From assembly GCF_005954645.2 (NCBI RefSeq), contig NZ_CP040695.2, positions 3,658,001-3,722,000 of the forward strand: DNA of 64,000 nucleotides. Reading direction: 5' to 3'. This DNA comes from Nocardioides sp. S-1144 (GTDB lineage: Bacteria > Actinomycetota > Actinomycetes > Propionibacteriales > Nocardioidaceae). The position numbers and the translations under genes are program-made. The notes beneath the pieces were generated by a model. It had not been told where the DNA came from. It searched no databases and was given only the letters and a program-made list of their open reading frames with translations. This document shows, in pieces, positions 6,943 through 15,310 of the stretch; the first letter of the stretch is position 1, and each line of letters begins with the position of its first letter.

Positions 6943-7638
6943 CTAGCCCGCGCGCAGGAACCGGACCACGGCCAGCACCCGACGGTGCGCGGCGTCGTCG
7001 TCGGGGGTGAGCCCGAGCTTGGCGAAGATCCGCTGCGTGTGCTTCTCGACCGCACCCGGGGTCACGGTGAGCGCTGCGGCGACCGCGGCGTTCGAGCGCC
7101 CCTCGGCCATCAGCGCCAGCACCTCGCGCTCGCGCGGCGTGAGCGCCCCGAGCGGGTCCTGGCGGCGCCCCATCAGCTGGCGCACCACGAGCGGGTCGAG
7201 CACCGTGCCGCCCCGCGACACCGTGGCCAGCGCGGCGAGGAACTCCTCGACGTCGCCGACCCGGTCCTTGAGCAGGTAGCCGGTGCCGCCCTGGTCGGCC
7301 GGGCCGGAGGCGAGCAGGTCGTCGGCGTACGACACCTCCACGTACTGCGACAGCACCATGATCCGCGCGGCCGGCCAGCCGCGGCGGACCTCGACGGCGG
7401 CCCGCAGGCCCTCGTCGGTGTGCGACGGCGGCATCCGGACGTCGACGAGCGCGAGGTCCGGGCGGTGCTCCAGCGCCGCCGCGACGAACGCCGGGCCGTC
7501 GCCGACCGCCGCGAGCACCTCGTGGCCGGCCTCGGCGAGCAGCAGCTGCAGGCCCTCGCGCAGCAGCACCGAGTCGTCGGCGAGCACGATGCCGAGCCGG
7601 TGCGGGGACGACGGGGACCGCGGCGTCGAGGAGGTCAT
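6943..7638 (-). CDS. NarL/LuxR-type response regulator
   Basis: 231 residues. The receiver domain (about 15-140) has ADDS as acidic pocket, phospho-acceptor Asp in LALVDVRMPP and Lys in GYLLKDRV. A LuxR-type helix-turn-helix follows: LTPREREVLALMAEGRSNAAVAAAL and VEKHTQRIFAKLGL. The ATG overlaps the stop of the upstream kinase gene (ATGA), so the pair is translationally coupled. Such pairs commonly sense envelope stress or respiratory state in actinobacteria; the signal here is unknown. Confidence 0.93.
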   Translation of the reverse strand: MTSSTPRSPSSPHRLGIVLADDSVLLREGLQLLLAEAGHEVLAAVGDGPAFVAAALEHRPDLALVDVRMPPSHTDEGLRAAVEVRRGWPAARIMVLSQYVEVSYADDLLASGPADQGGTGYLLKDRVGDVEEFLAALATVSRGGTVLDPLVVRQLMGRRQDPLGALTPREREVLALMAEGRSNAAVAAALTVTPGAVEKHTQRIFAKLGLTPDDDAAHRRVLAVVRFLRAG

Positions 7639-9008
7639 GGCCGAGCATCATCCCCGGCCGGGAGCGTGGCCCGCAGCACGGTCGGGCCGCCGGGCGGCGA
7701 GTCGACGTCCAGCGTGCCCTCGACACCGGCCAGCCGCTGGGCCAGACCCGCGAGGCCGGAGCCCTTCGCGACGTGGGCGCCGCCCGCGCCGTCGTCCTGG
7801 ACGACGACCGCGACCCGGCCCCCGGCGTGGGTGACGGCGAGCGCGGCCCGCTGCGCGCCGCTGTGCTTGGCGATGTTGGTGAACGCCTCGGCGACGACGA
7901 AGTAGACGGTCGTCTCCACGTGCGGCGGCAGCCGGTCGGGGATCTCGACGTGGGAGGCGACGGGGACGGTCGCGCGCTGGAGCTGCTCCTCCAGCGCGAC
8001 CCGCAGGCCCCGGTCGACGAGCAGCGGCGGCGCGATCCCCCGGGACAGCGCGCGCAGCTCGCCCACCGTGTCGCGAGCCTGCTGCAGCGCCTCGTCGAGG
8101 ATGGCGGCGGCCCGGTCGGGGTCCTGCGCGAGCTGCCGGCGGGCCCGGCCGAGGTCCATCGTCAGCCGCACCAGGCGCTGCTGCGGGCCGTCGTGGATGT
8201 CGCGCTCGAGCCGGCGCAGCGAGTCGGCCTCGGCCAGGCGCGCCGAGGTCCGGCTGTCGGCGACCTGGCGCACCTCCGACTGCAGCCGGGCCCGGCTGGA
8301 CAGGAGCGTGTCGGCGACGCCGGCGTGCACCGCGGCGCAGGCCCGCACCACCAGCGGCAGCGTGACCAGGGCGACCAGGCCGACGCCGAGCTGGAGCAGG
8401 CTCTCGTCGCGCCGGCCCTCGCCCCACCCGACCAGCTCCACCAGCCCGGACGTGTCGCCCTCCGGCAGCCACTGCTGCCAGAACCAGTACGTCAGGCCGT
8501 TCGCGACCGCGGCCCACCAGGCCGCCGCGAGGCAGGAGCCGGCCAGACCGGTGACGAAGCCGACCAGGCCCCACAGCACGTCGAGCCACGACTGCGGGTC
8601 GCGCAGCGGCGTCAGCAGCCGGCGCACGGGGCCCGAGCCGGCCGGCGCGACCAGGTACGTCGGCAGCGGCGCCGGGCGTCCCTGGAGGGTGCGCAGCTGG
8701 CTGCGCTGGACGTGGGCCAGGCCGCGCGAGAGCAGCACGGTGCCGACGAGCACGGCCAGCCCGACCCAGACGACCAGCAGGCCGAGCCCGGCGGCCAGGC
8801 CGGCGACGCTGACGCAGAGACCGACCACCCCGAGCACCAGACCCGAGGCCAGGTACGCGGTGTCGCGCACCAGGCGGCGCACGACACCGGGGCGCGCCGG
8901 GGCGACCGGGCGCCCGGCCCGCGGCTCGACGGACCGCGCCGGCGTCACGGGCGCGGGCGCGGGATCGGTCGGGGGCTGCGTCGGGGGCTGGGTCACGGTC
9001 GGGGTCAT
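7635..9008 (-). CDS. Membrane sensor histidine kinase (HisKA_3 type)
   Basis: 457 residues. The N-terminal half has a Pro-rich cytoplasmic head and about four to six membrane segments (ASGLVLGVVGLCVSVAGLAA and later ones around residues 135-230). The dimerisation/phospho-acceptor motif is RLERDIHDGPQQRLVRLTMD. The ATPase domain has VVAEAFTNIAKHSGA (N box) and VVVQDDGAGGA followed by GSGLAGLAQRLAGV. It phosphorylates the NarL-type regulator encoded directly downstream with a 4-base overlap. Confidence 0.92.
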   Translation of the reverse strand: MTPTVTQPPTQPPTDPAPAPVTPARSVEPRAGRPVAPARPGVVRRLVRDTAYLASGLVLGVVGLCVSVAGLAAGLGLLVVWVGLAVLVGTVLLSRGLAHVQRSQLRTLQGRPAPLPTYLVAPAGSGPVRRLLTPLRDPQSWLDVLWGLVGFVTGLAGSCLAAAWWAAVANGLTYWFWQQWLPEGDTSGLVELVGWGEGRRDESLLQLGVGLVALVTLPLVVRACAAVHAGVADTLLSSRARLQSEVRQVADSRTSARLAEADSLRRLERDIHDGPQQRLVRLTMDLGRARRQLAQDPDRAAAILDEALQQARDTVGELRALSRGIAPPLLVDRGLRVALEEQLQRATVPVASHVEIPDRLPPHVETTVYFVVAEAFTNIAKHSGAQRAALAVTHAGGRVAVVVQDDGAGGAHVAKGSGLAGLAQRLAGVEGTLDVDSPPGGPTVLRATLPAGDDARP

Positions 9009-9090
9009 GTCCTCATGCTCGTGCCGTCACGAGCCGTGCGCGATCCTGCCACCACCCGTAGCGGTGTCGGGCTGGCCCGACAGCACGACC

Positions 9091-9096
9091 TAGGGT
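9091..9096 (+). promoter_or_regulatory. -10 box of leaderless otsA transcript
   Basis: TAGGGT six bases before the otsA ATG; the six intervening bases (GCAGGG) hold no useful ribosome binding site spacing. Confidence 0.5.
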
Positions 9097-9102
9097 GCAG
9101 GG

Positions 9103-10548
9103 ATGCCCGCCGACCTCGTCATCGTCGCCAACCGTCTGCCGGTCGACCGGGTCACCCAGCCCGACGGGACGCAGGGCTGGCGCCCGTCGCCGGGCGGTCT
9201 GGTCACCGCGATCGAGCCGGTCATGCGGGCCAACGACGGCACCTGGATCGGCTGGCCCGGAGGCCCCTCCGAGGACGCCGACGCGGGCGACCTCGACCCG
9301 TTCGAGGCCGACGGCCTGCAGCTGGTCCCGATCGGGCTGACCGCCGAGGAGATCGAGCTCTTCTACGAGGGGTTCTCGAACGCCACGATCTGGCCGATCT
9401 ACCACGACCTGGTCGCCAAGCCGGAGTTCCACCGCGAGTGGTGGGACAGCTACGTCAAGGTCAACGAGAAGTACGCGGCCAAGGCGGCGTCGGTCGCCGC
9501 CGAGGGCGCGACCGTGTGGGTCCACGACTACCAGCTGCAGCTGGTGCCGCAGATGCTCCGCGAGCTGCGACCCGACCTCCGCATCGGCTTCTACCTGCAC
9601 ATCCCGTTCCCGCCGGCCGAGCTGTTCCAGCAGCTGCCCTGGCGCCGCCAGCTCCTCGAGGGCCTGCTCGGCGCCGACCTGGTCGGCTTCCAGCTGCCCG
9701 GCGGCGCGGCGAACTTCGTCCGGCTCGTGCGGCAGCGCGTCGGCCACAAGACCCACCGTGACCTCGTGTACCTGCCCGACGGGCGCACCGTGCGGGCCGC
9801 CGCCTTCCCCATCTCCATCGACGCCGCCGGCTTCGAGGCCCTGGCCAGCGACGAGGCCGTCGTGGCCCGCGCGGCCGAGATCCGCGAGGCGCTGGGCAGC
9901 CCGCGCCGGATCTTCCTCGGCATCGACCGCCTCGACTACACCAAGGGCATCTACGCCCGGCTGCGCGCCTACGCCGAGCTCATCGAGACCGGTGAGCTCG
10001 ACGTCGAGGACGCCGTCTTCGTGCAGGTCGCGGTGCCCTCGCGCGAGCAGGTCGAGCAGTACCGCATCCTGCGCGACGAGATCGACCGGCTCGTCGGCCG
10101 CATCAACGGCGACCTGGGACGGATCGGCCGCCCGGCGATCAGCTACCTCCACAGCAGCTACCCGCGCGAGGAGATGGCCGCGCTCTACACGGCCGCCGAC
10201 GTCATGGTGGTGACCCCCTACCGCGACGGCATGAACCTGGTCGCCAAGGAGTACGTCGCCTGTCGCACCGGCGACGACGGTGCCCTGGTGCTCTCGGAGT
10301 TCGCCGGGGCCGCCGACGAGCTGCGCCAGGCCTGGCTGGTGAACCCCTACGACATCAACGGCATGAAGGCCGCGCTGCTCGAGGCCTACCGGGCCGACGG
10401 CAAGGAGCTGACCCGCCGGATGAAGGCGATGCGCCGCACGATCAAGAAGCACGACGTCGCCGCGTGGGCCGATGCGTTCATGACCGAGCTGGCCGACGTC
10501 GAGCACAGCACCCACGCCAAGAGCGTGCGGGCCGTCGGGCGCTCGTGA
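9103..10548 (+). CDS. otsA: Trehalose-6-phosphate synthase
   Basis: 481 residues of glycosyltransferase family 20. Family landmarks are LVIVANRLPVDR at the start, the WRPSPGGL glycine loop, GTWIGWPG, the VWVHDYQLQLVPQML stretch, FYLHIPFPP and LGIDRLDYTKGI. The C-terminal donor-binding region is RDGMNLVAKEYVACR. It transfers glucose from UDP- or GDP-glucose to glucose-6-phosphate. Its stop overlaps the start of the next gene (GTGA). OtsB is encoded about 4 kb to the left on the other strand, so synthase and phosphatase are not in one operon here. Confidence 0.96.
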   Translation: MPADLVIVANRLPVDRVTQPDGTQGWRPSPGGLVTAIEPVMRANDGTWIGWPGGPSEDADAGDLDPFEADGLQLVPIGLTAEEIELFYEGFSNATIWPIYHDLVAKPEFHREWWDSYVKVNEKYAAKAASVAAEGATVWVHDYQLQLVPQMLRELRPDLRIGFYLHIPFPPAELFQQLPWRRQLLEGLLGADLVGFQLPGGAANFVRLVRQRVGHKTHRDLVYLPDGRTVRAAAFPISIDAAGFEALASDEAVVARAAEIREALGSPRRIFLGIDRLDYTKGIYARLRAYAELIETGELDVEDAVFVQVAVPSREQVEQYRILRDEIDRLVGRINGDLGRIGRPAISYLHSSYPREEMAALYTAADVMVVTPYRDGMNLVAKEYVACRTGDDGALVLSEFAGAADELRQAWLVNPYDINGMKAALLEAYRADGKELTRRMKAMRRTIKKHDVAAWADAFMTELADVEHSTHAKSVRAVGRS

Positions 10549-11213
10549 CGAGCCGCACCACCTGGGACGACGTCGTGCTGATGTGCGACGACGCCGTCAC
10601 CTCGGTGCCGGTCGAGGACGCCGGCGACGCCCTGGTCGACGTCGCGGGGGTGCTCGCCTTCACCGGCGCGACCGTCGCGGCCCGCCACGTTCGCCGTCCG
10701 GTGCTCGACCGCCTGCTCGACGCCGCCGCCGCCCTGCCGTCCGACCTGCGCCTGGCCCTCAACGAGGGCTACCGACCGCCGGCGCTGCAGCGCCACTACT
10801 TCGAGCGCTACGCCGCCCGCCTCGGCACCGAGCGGCCCACCGACGACGCCGCGACGATCCACCGGCTCGCGAGCCGCTTCATCTCCCCGCCCGCGGTCGC
10901 GCCCCACACGGCCGGGGCCGCGGTCGACGTGGTGCTCACGACGCCCGGCGGCGAGGTCCTCGACGTCGGCTGCCCGCTCGACGCCAGCCCCGAGGAGAGC
11001 GGCGGGCGCTGCTACACCGCCCACCCCGACGTCACCGGCGACGCCCTGCTCCTGCGCCGCGAGCTGGTGGGCGCGATGAGCGGGGCGGGACTGGTGAACT
11101 ACCCGACCGAGTGGTGGCACTGGTCCTACGGCGACCGCTACTGGGCCCAGGCCACCGGTGCCCCGCACGCGCTGTTCGGCGCGACCGGGTTCGATCCCGC
11201 CGACGGCGGGTAG
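10545..11213 (+). CDS. VanX-like M15D D-Ala-D-Ala dipeptidase
   Basis: 222 residues with the zinc and catalytic motifs of the M15 family: RLALNEGYRPPALQ, APHTAGAAVDVVL (zinc His and Asp) and the closing NYPTEWWHWSYGDRYW (catalytic Glu, zinc His). No signal peptide is visible, so a cytoplasmic dipeptidase that recycles D-Ala-D-Ala is likely. The GTG start overlaps the otsA stop, so it is probably translated from the otsA mRNA. A vanX role in glycopeptide resistance is not supported, because no vanHA genes are adjacent. Confidence 0.85.
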   Translation: MTSRTTWDDVVLMCDDAVTSVPVEDAGDALVDVAGVLAFTGATVAARHVRRPVLDRLLDAAAALPSDLRLALNEGYRPPALQRHYFERYAARLGTERPTDDAATIHRLASRFISPPAVAPHTAGAAVDVVLTTPGGEVLDVGCPLDASPEESGGRCYTAHPDVTGDALLLRRELVGAMSGAGLVNYPTEWWHWSYGDRYWAQATGAPHALFGATGFDPADGG

Positions 11214-11222
11214 GACCCGCTC

Positions 11223-12323
11223 GTGCCCGAGCAGCCCCCACCCCCGCCGTCCGGCAGCTCCGACCCGACCCAGGTGCCGGGGTCGGGCTCACCGTGGGGC
11301 AGCGCGCCGCCGCCCGACCTCGGCAAGCCGGCCGGTCCGCCTCCCCCGGGTCGCCCCCCGCAGGGCCCGCCGCCCGCGGGCGCCCCGCCCACGCAGGTCG
11401 GCGCACCCGGCTACCCCGGCTACCCGCCGGCGGGCGCCCAGCCGCCGTGGGCCTCCTACCCCTCCGGCCCGTCGTACGCCGGCCCGTCCGGCCCGTCCGG
11501 GCCCTACGGACCCTCGGGTCCGTGGCAGCCGGGCCCGCCCCAGGGTCCCCGCCGGCGCACCGGCCTCCTCGCGGTCGTCGGCGTCGTGCTGGCCGTCCTG
11601 CTGACCGCGGGCACCGCCCTCGGCGTCAGCCTGCTGCGCGACGACGACCAGGGCTCCGACGCCGGCGACGACCCGACCGGCACGCCGACCAGCAGCACGT
11701 CGTCCGAGCCCACGGAGCCCACCGAGCCGACCGAGCCGACGGAACCCACCGAGCCGACCGAGCCCACGGAGCCGACCGAGCCGACCACGCCCCCGGTGCC
11801 GACGTCGCCGCCGGCACCCACCTCGCCGCCCGCGCCGAGCGACCCCGTCGACCCGCCCGCGGGTGACCCGTTCAGCTACCAGGAGTACGCGACGGACTGG
11901 GAGTTCCAGTTCCCCGGGAGCCCGAGGCTCGAGGCGGCCTTCAAGAAGGGCTGGGACTACGACAGCTGCGCCGGCGTCGAGAACGACGCCGCCCTCACCT
12001 CCCTCGGCTGCCGGCGTGCCTCCCAGTGGACCTACCGCGCCCTCGGCGGCGACCTCGCCCTCTCGCACGTCGTGCTGACGATGAAGGACGCCAAGGCCGC
12101 CGCCCGGGCCATCGACGACGAGCTCATCGAGGAGGAGTCCTGGAGGCTCGAGGACGCCGCCTTCCTCACCGGCAAGCCCGGCGCGTGGCGGGCCAACAAC
12201 ATCAACGAGTTCATCGTCATCAGCGTCGAGACCCACCAGCAGGGCGTGCCGGCGAAGAAGGCGGCCGACTACCTGCGCTACGGCAACGCCGACATCATCG
12301 GCGCCCTCGGCTTCCGGTTCTGA
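11223..12323 (+). CDS. Pro-rich membrane protein with TEP repeats and an exported C-terminal domain
   Basis: 366 residues. The cytoplasmic N-terminus (about 115 residues) is dominated by Pro, Gly, Tyr and Ser (GYPGYPPAGAQPPWASYPSG). One membrane helix (GLLAVVGVVLAVLLTAGTALG) follows. An extracellular stalk then carries eight successive Glu-Pro-Thr triplets and Pro-rich segments. A globular C-terminal domain of about 145 residues contains two Cys (DSCAG and LGCRR). The C-terminal domain was not recognised. GTG start ten bases after the dipeptidase stop. The architecture is that of an actinobacterial anchored sensor or lipoprotein-like domain. Confidence 0.75.
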   Translation: MPEQPPPPPSGSSDPTQVPGSGSPWGSAPPPDLGKPAGPPPPGRPPQGPPPAGAPPTQVGAPGYPGYPPAGAQPPWASYPSGPSYAGPSGPSGPYGPSGPWQPGPPQGPRRRTGLLAVVGVVLAVLLTAGTALGVSLLRDDDQGSDAGDDPTGTPTSSTSSEPTEPTEPTEPTEPTEPTEPTEPTEPTTPPVPTSPPAPTSPPAPSDPVDPPAGDPFSYQEYATDWEFQFPGSPRLEAAFKKGWDYDSCAGVENDAALTSLGCRRASQWTYRALGGDLALSHVVLTMKDAKAAARAIDDELIEEESWRLEDAAFLTGKPGAWRANNINEFIVISVETHQQGVPAKKAADYLRYGNADIIGALGFRF

Positions 12324-12345
12324 CCGGGCGGTCGGTGGGCCGGGG

Positions 12346-12351
12346 TACGTT
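12346..12351 (+). promoter_or_regulatory. -10 box of a leaderless hydrolase transcript
   Basis: TACGTT exactly six bases before the GTG start of the hydrolase gene. Confidence 0.45.
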
Positions 12352-12357
12352 GCCAAC

Positions 12358-13542
12358 GTGGACCTCATCCCCAAGCCCGACCAGGTCGTCTCGGCGGCGG
12401 GCAACCTCGCGCACACGGTCCTGTACGGCGGGCTGGCCGACCTCCGGCCGATGCCGCGCACGCTGATCGACGACGGCACCCTGCGCGAGGTCTACCACTA
12501 CCGGCCGGCGGCCCGGGTGCTCGAGCAGGGCGACCCCGTCCTGCTGGTGACCCCCCTGGCCGCCCCCGCGCTCTGCTACGACCTGCGCCGCGGCTGCTCG
12601 CTGGTCGAACACCTGGTCACCGAGGGCCGGCCGACCTACCTCGTCGAGTACGGCCCGGTGTCGTTCCGCGACCGCAACCTCGGCATGGAGCACTGGATCG
12701 AGGAGGTCGTCCCGGCCGCCGTCCGGGCCACGTCCGCGCACGCCGGTGGACGCCCGGTCCACGTCGTCGGCTGGAGCCTCGGCGGGCTGTTCACGCTGCT
12801 CGCCGCCGCCGCCGACCAGGAGCTGCCGATCGCCTCCGTCACCGTCCTCGGGGCGCCGGTCGACGTCAGCCAGGTCCCGCTCGTCGCACCGCTGCGGCCG
12901 CTCCTCGACGTCGCCCACGGCCACGGCCTGGTCACCCGGGCCTACCGCGTCCTCGGTGGGGCGCCCACCCCCCTCGTGCGGTGGGCCTACCAGCTGTCGT
13001 CGTTCCAGAAGCTCGTCACCAAGCCGCTCGCGAAGGCCACCCGCTACGACGACGCCGACTTCCTCGCCCAGATCCAGGCCGTCGACCGGTTCACGGCGGG
13101 GATGACCGCCTACCCCGGTCGCACGTTCGGCCAGCTCTACCACCGCTTCGTCAAGGGCAACGCCCTCGTGACGGGCGTCCTCGACGTCGGCGGCCGGGAG
13201 GTCGCCCTCGCCGACGTCACCGTGCCCGTGCTCGTCCTCGCCGGCGCGACCGACGGGATCGCGCCGGTCGGCGCGGTCAAGGCGGTCGTGCCGCTGCTGA
13301 CCGGCTCGCCCGAGGTCCAGTTCGAGATCGTGCCCGGCGGCCACCTCGGCATGCTCACCGGCCGCGCCGCGCGTGGCTCCACGTGGGCCGTCCTCGACGA
13401 CTGGCTCGGCCAGTGGTCCGGCGCCGGCGACGAGCCGGTGCCGCCGGCCCCCTCCGACGACGACCCCTCCGACGACGTCCCCATCGGGACGTCGCGGCGC
13501 CGCACCCACGGCTCGGGGGCATCGCGCTCGCTCGCCCCCTGA
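12358..13542 (+). CDS. Alpha/beta hydrolase related to PHA synthase
   Basis: 394 residues. The sequence from VLLVTPLAAPALCYDLRRG through ADRPTYLVEYG-like strands to HVVGWSLGGLFTLL, LVLAGATDGIAP and IVPGGHLGML follows the class III poly-hydroxyalkanoate synthase/PhaC-like fold. The nucleophile elbow is GWSLGG with Ser; true PHA synthases use Cys at this position. The acid is in AGATDGIAP and the His in GGHLG. A lipase, depolymerase or acyltransferase activity is more likely than polymer synthesis. The C-terminal 35 residues are Pro, Asp and Ser-rich. Confidence 0.75.
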   Translation: MDLIPKPDQVVSAAGNLAHTVLYGGLADLRPMPRTLIDDGTLREVYHYRPAARVLEQGDPVLLVTPLAAPALCYDLRRGCSLVEHLVTEGRPTYLVEYGPVSFRDRNLGMEHWIEEVVPAAVRATSAHAGGRPVHVVGWSLGGLFTLLAAAADQELPIASVTVLGAPVDVSQVPLVAPLRPLLDVAHGHGLVTRAYRVLGGAPTPLVRWAYQLSSFQKLVTKPLAKATRYDDADFLAQIQAVDRFTAGMTAYPGRTFGQLYHRFVKGNALVTGVLDVGGREVALADVTVPVLVLAGATDGIAPVGAVKAVVPLLTGSPEVQFEIVPGGHLGMLTGRAARGSTWAVLDDWLGQWSGAGDEPVPPAPSDDDPSDDVPIGTSRRRTHGSGASRSLAP

Positions 13543-13655
13543 GGCCCGGCCGGGCCCGGTCGGGCCCGCTCCGGCACCGAGGGATACCCCGGTTTCGCGA
13601 CGGCAGCGGGTCGCGGAGGGTGGAGCACACCGCCCTCGACCGGAAGGACCGACCC

Positions 13656-14390
13656 ATGCCCCGCCTGCGCGCGGCCCTCGCCGCCCTCGCCCTCACCACG
13701 ACCGGCATCGTCGGCGTCGGCGCCGCCACGTCGGCACCCGCGCACGCCGACGAGTGCTACTCCTGGAGCGGCAGCCTGGCCGAAGGGGCGAGCGGACCCG
13801 AGGTCGCCGAGCTCCAGACGCGGGTCGCCGGCTGGATCGGCGACGGCACCAACATGGCCATCGACGGCCAGTTCGGCCCGCAGACCACCCGCGCGGTCCA
13901 GGGGTTCCAGTCCGCGCACGGCCTGGCCGCGGACGGCGTCGCCGGCCAGGCCACCTTCGAGGCGATCTACGAGCTGCAGAACGCCGACTGCTCGACCGCC
14001 CACTTCTCCTGGGCCGAGGTCAGCCAGAACTGCGGCGCCGGCGGGTTCGCGGGCGGCTCGGTCGACGAGGCCACGGTCAAGGAGAACCTGGAGCGCTCGA
14101 TGTGGCGCGCCGAGGCGCTGCGGCACCGGCTCGGGAACCACCCGCTCACCGTCACCGACGGCTTCCGGTCGGCGTCGTGCGACGTCGCGGTCGGCGGCAG
14201 CGGCTCGGGCCAGCACACCTACGGCAACGCCCTGGACCTGGTCGGCCACGACTTCTGCAGCATGGCGCAGACCGCCACCACCACCGGCTACGGCGGCATC
14301 CTCGGTCCCGGCTTCCCCGACCACGACGACCACGTGCACGTCGACCTGCGCTCCCCGTCGTACTGGTCCGCCCCGAGCTGCGGCGTCTGA
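13656..14390 (+). CDS. Secreted M15-type peptidase with peptidoglycan-binding domain (copy 1)
   Basis: 244 residues. A Sec signal peptide (RLRAALAALALTTTGIVGVG, cleavage after AHA) is followed by a PG_binding_1 domain (residues about 40-110: GPEVAELQTRVAGW, IDGQFGPQTTRAV, GFQSAHGL). The C-terminal domain is of the M15A/peptidase-like type with QHTYGNALDLVG and HDDHVHVDL, giving the His/Asp zinc site. Several Cys (DECYSW, NADCS, NCGAGG, SASCD, HDFCSM, PSCGV) suggest disulfides. GGAAGG lies nine bases upstream. It is followed by a close paralogue; the leaders of the two genes are also similar. Confidence 0.88.
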   Translation: MPRLRAALAALALTTTGIVGVGAATSAPAHADECYSWSGSLAEGASGPEVAELQTRVAGWIGDGTNMAIDGQFGPQTTRAVQGFQSAHGLAADGVAGQATFEAIYELQNADCSTAHFSWAEVSQNCGAGGFAGGSVDEATVKENLERSMWRAEALRHRLGNHPLTVTDGFRSASCDVAVGGSGSGQHTYGNALDLVGHDFCSMAQTATTTGYGGILGPGFPDHDDHVHVDLRSPSYWSAPSCGV

Positions 14391-14539
14391 GCCGCGACCC
14401 ACTGGCGACGCCGTCCGTCCACGAGTGGGGGCGGGCGGCGTCGTCGTCGTCGTCCTGGGGCGAGGGAAACCTCCGTACCGGCGCGGTGCCGCCCGGTGGA
14501 GGGTGGGAGCACCGCACCCCCCACGGAAGGACGACCTCC

Positions 14540-15274
14540 ATGCCCCGTCTCCGCTCCCTGCTCGCCGCCCTGGCCCTCACCCTGCCCGGGGCCGTCGTCG
14601 TCACGGCGGCCACCACCGCGCCCGCCCACGCCGACGAGTGCTACTCCTGGACCAGGAACCTGTCCTCGGGCGCGAGCGGCGCCGACGTCGCCGAACTCCA
14701 GGTGCGGGTCGCCGGGTGGGCCGGCTACGGCGTCAACATGGGCATCGACGGCAGCTACGGCCCCCAGACGGTCGCGGCGGTCCGCAACTTCCAGTCCGCC
14801 CACGGCCTGGGCCCCGACGGGGTCGCGGGGCCGGCGACGTACGCCAAGATCTACGCCCTCCAGGACGCCGACTGCACCCCGGCGCACTTCTCCTACGCCG
14901 AGGTCGACGGCGGCTGCGGCGCCGGGGGCTACAGCGGTGGCTCCGTGCCGGCGGCCCAGGTCAAGGAGAACCTCAAGCGGGCGATGTGGCGCGCCGAGGC
15001 CCTGCGCCAGCGGATGGGCAACGTGCCGCTCACGGTGACGTCGGGGTTCCGGTCGCAGGCCTGCGACCGCCAGGTCGGCGGCAGCGGCACCGGCCAGCAC
15101 ACCTACGGCAACGCGATCGACCTCGTCGGTGCCTCGTTCTGCTCGCTCGCGCAGAACGCCCGCTCGAACGGCTTCGGCGGCATCTACGGCCCCGGCTACC
15201 CCGGCCACGACGACCACGTGCACGTCGACATCCGGGCCGGTCGCAGCTGGAGCGCCCCGACCTGCGGCATCTGA
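14540..15274 (+). CDS. Secreted M15-type peptidase with peptidoglycan-binding domain (copy 2)
   Basis: 244 residues, exactly the length of the preceding gene product and colinear with it. It has a signal peptide ending AHA, a PG_binding_1 repeat (GADVAELQVRVAGW, IDGSYGPQTVAAV, NFQSAHGLGPDGV) and a zinc domain (QHTYGNAIDLVG, HDDHVHVDI). All cysteines are conserved between the copies. The upstream sequence (GGAGGGTGG, AGCAC, GGAAGGAC) is also shared, so the duplication included the regulatory leader. Both probably trim D-Ala or crosslinks in the wall; substrate differences cannot be read from the sequence. Confidence 0.88.
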   Translation: MPRLRSLLAALALTLPGAVVVTAATTAPAHADECYSWTRNLSSGASGADVAELQVRVAGWAGYGVNMGIDGSYGPQTVAAVRNFQSAHGLGPDGVAGPATYAKIYALQDADCTPAHFSYAEVDGGCGAGGYSGGSVPAAQVKENLKRAMWRAEALRQRMGNVPLTVTSGFRSQACDRQVGGSGTGQHTYGNAIDLVGASFCSLAQNARSNGFGGIYGPGYPGHDDHVHVDIRAGRSWSAPTCGI

Positions 15275-15297
15275 CCTCGGTCGCGGCGCTGCCCCTC

Positions 15298-15303
15298 TAG
15301 TCT
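15298..15303 (+). promoter_or_regulatory. -10 box of a leaderless transporter transcript
   Basis: TAGTCT seven bases before the GTG of the transporter gene, with no ribosome binding site between them. Confidence 0.45.
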
Positions 15304-15310
15304 GCAGCGG

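Noticed and set aside
10545..11213. Glycopeptide-resistance vanX
   Set aside because: No vanH, vanA or VanRS genes nearby; the gene is coupled to otsA and fits general D-Ala-D-Ala recycling.
12358..13542. Polyhydroxyalkanoate synthase
   Set aside because: The nucleophile is Ser (GWSLGG), not Cys, and no PhaE, phasin or depolymerase genes are adjacent.
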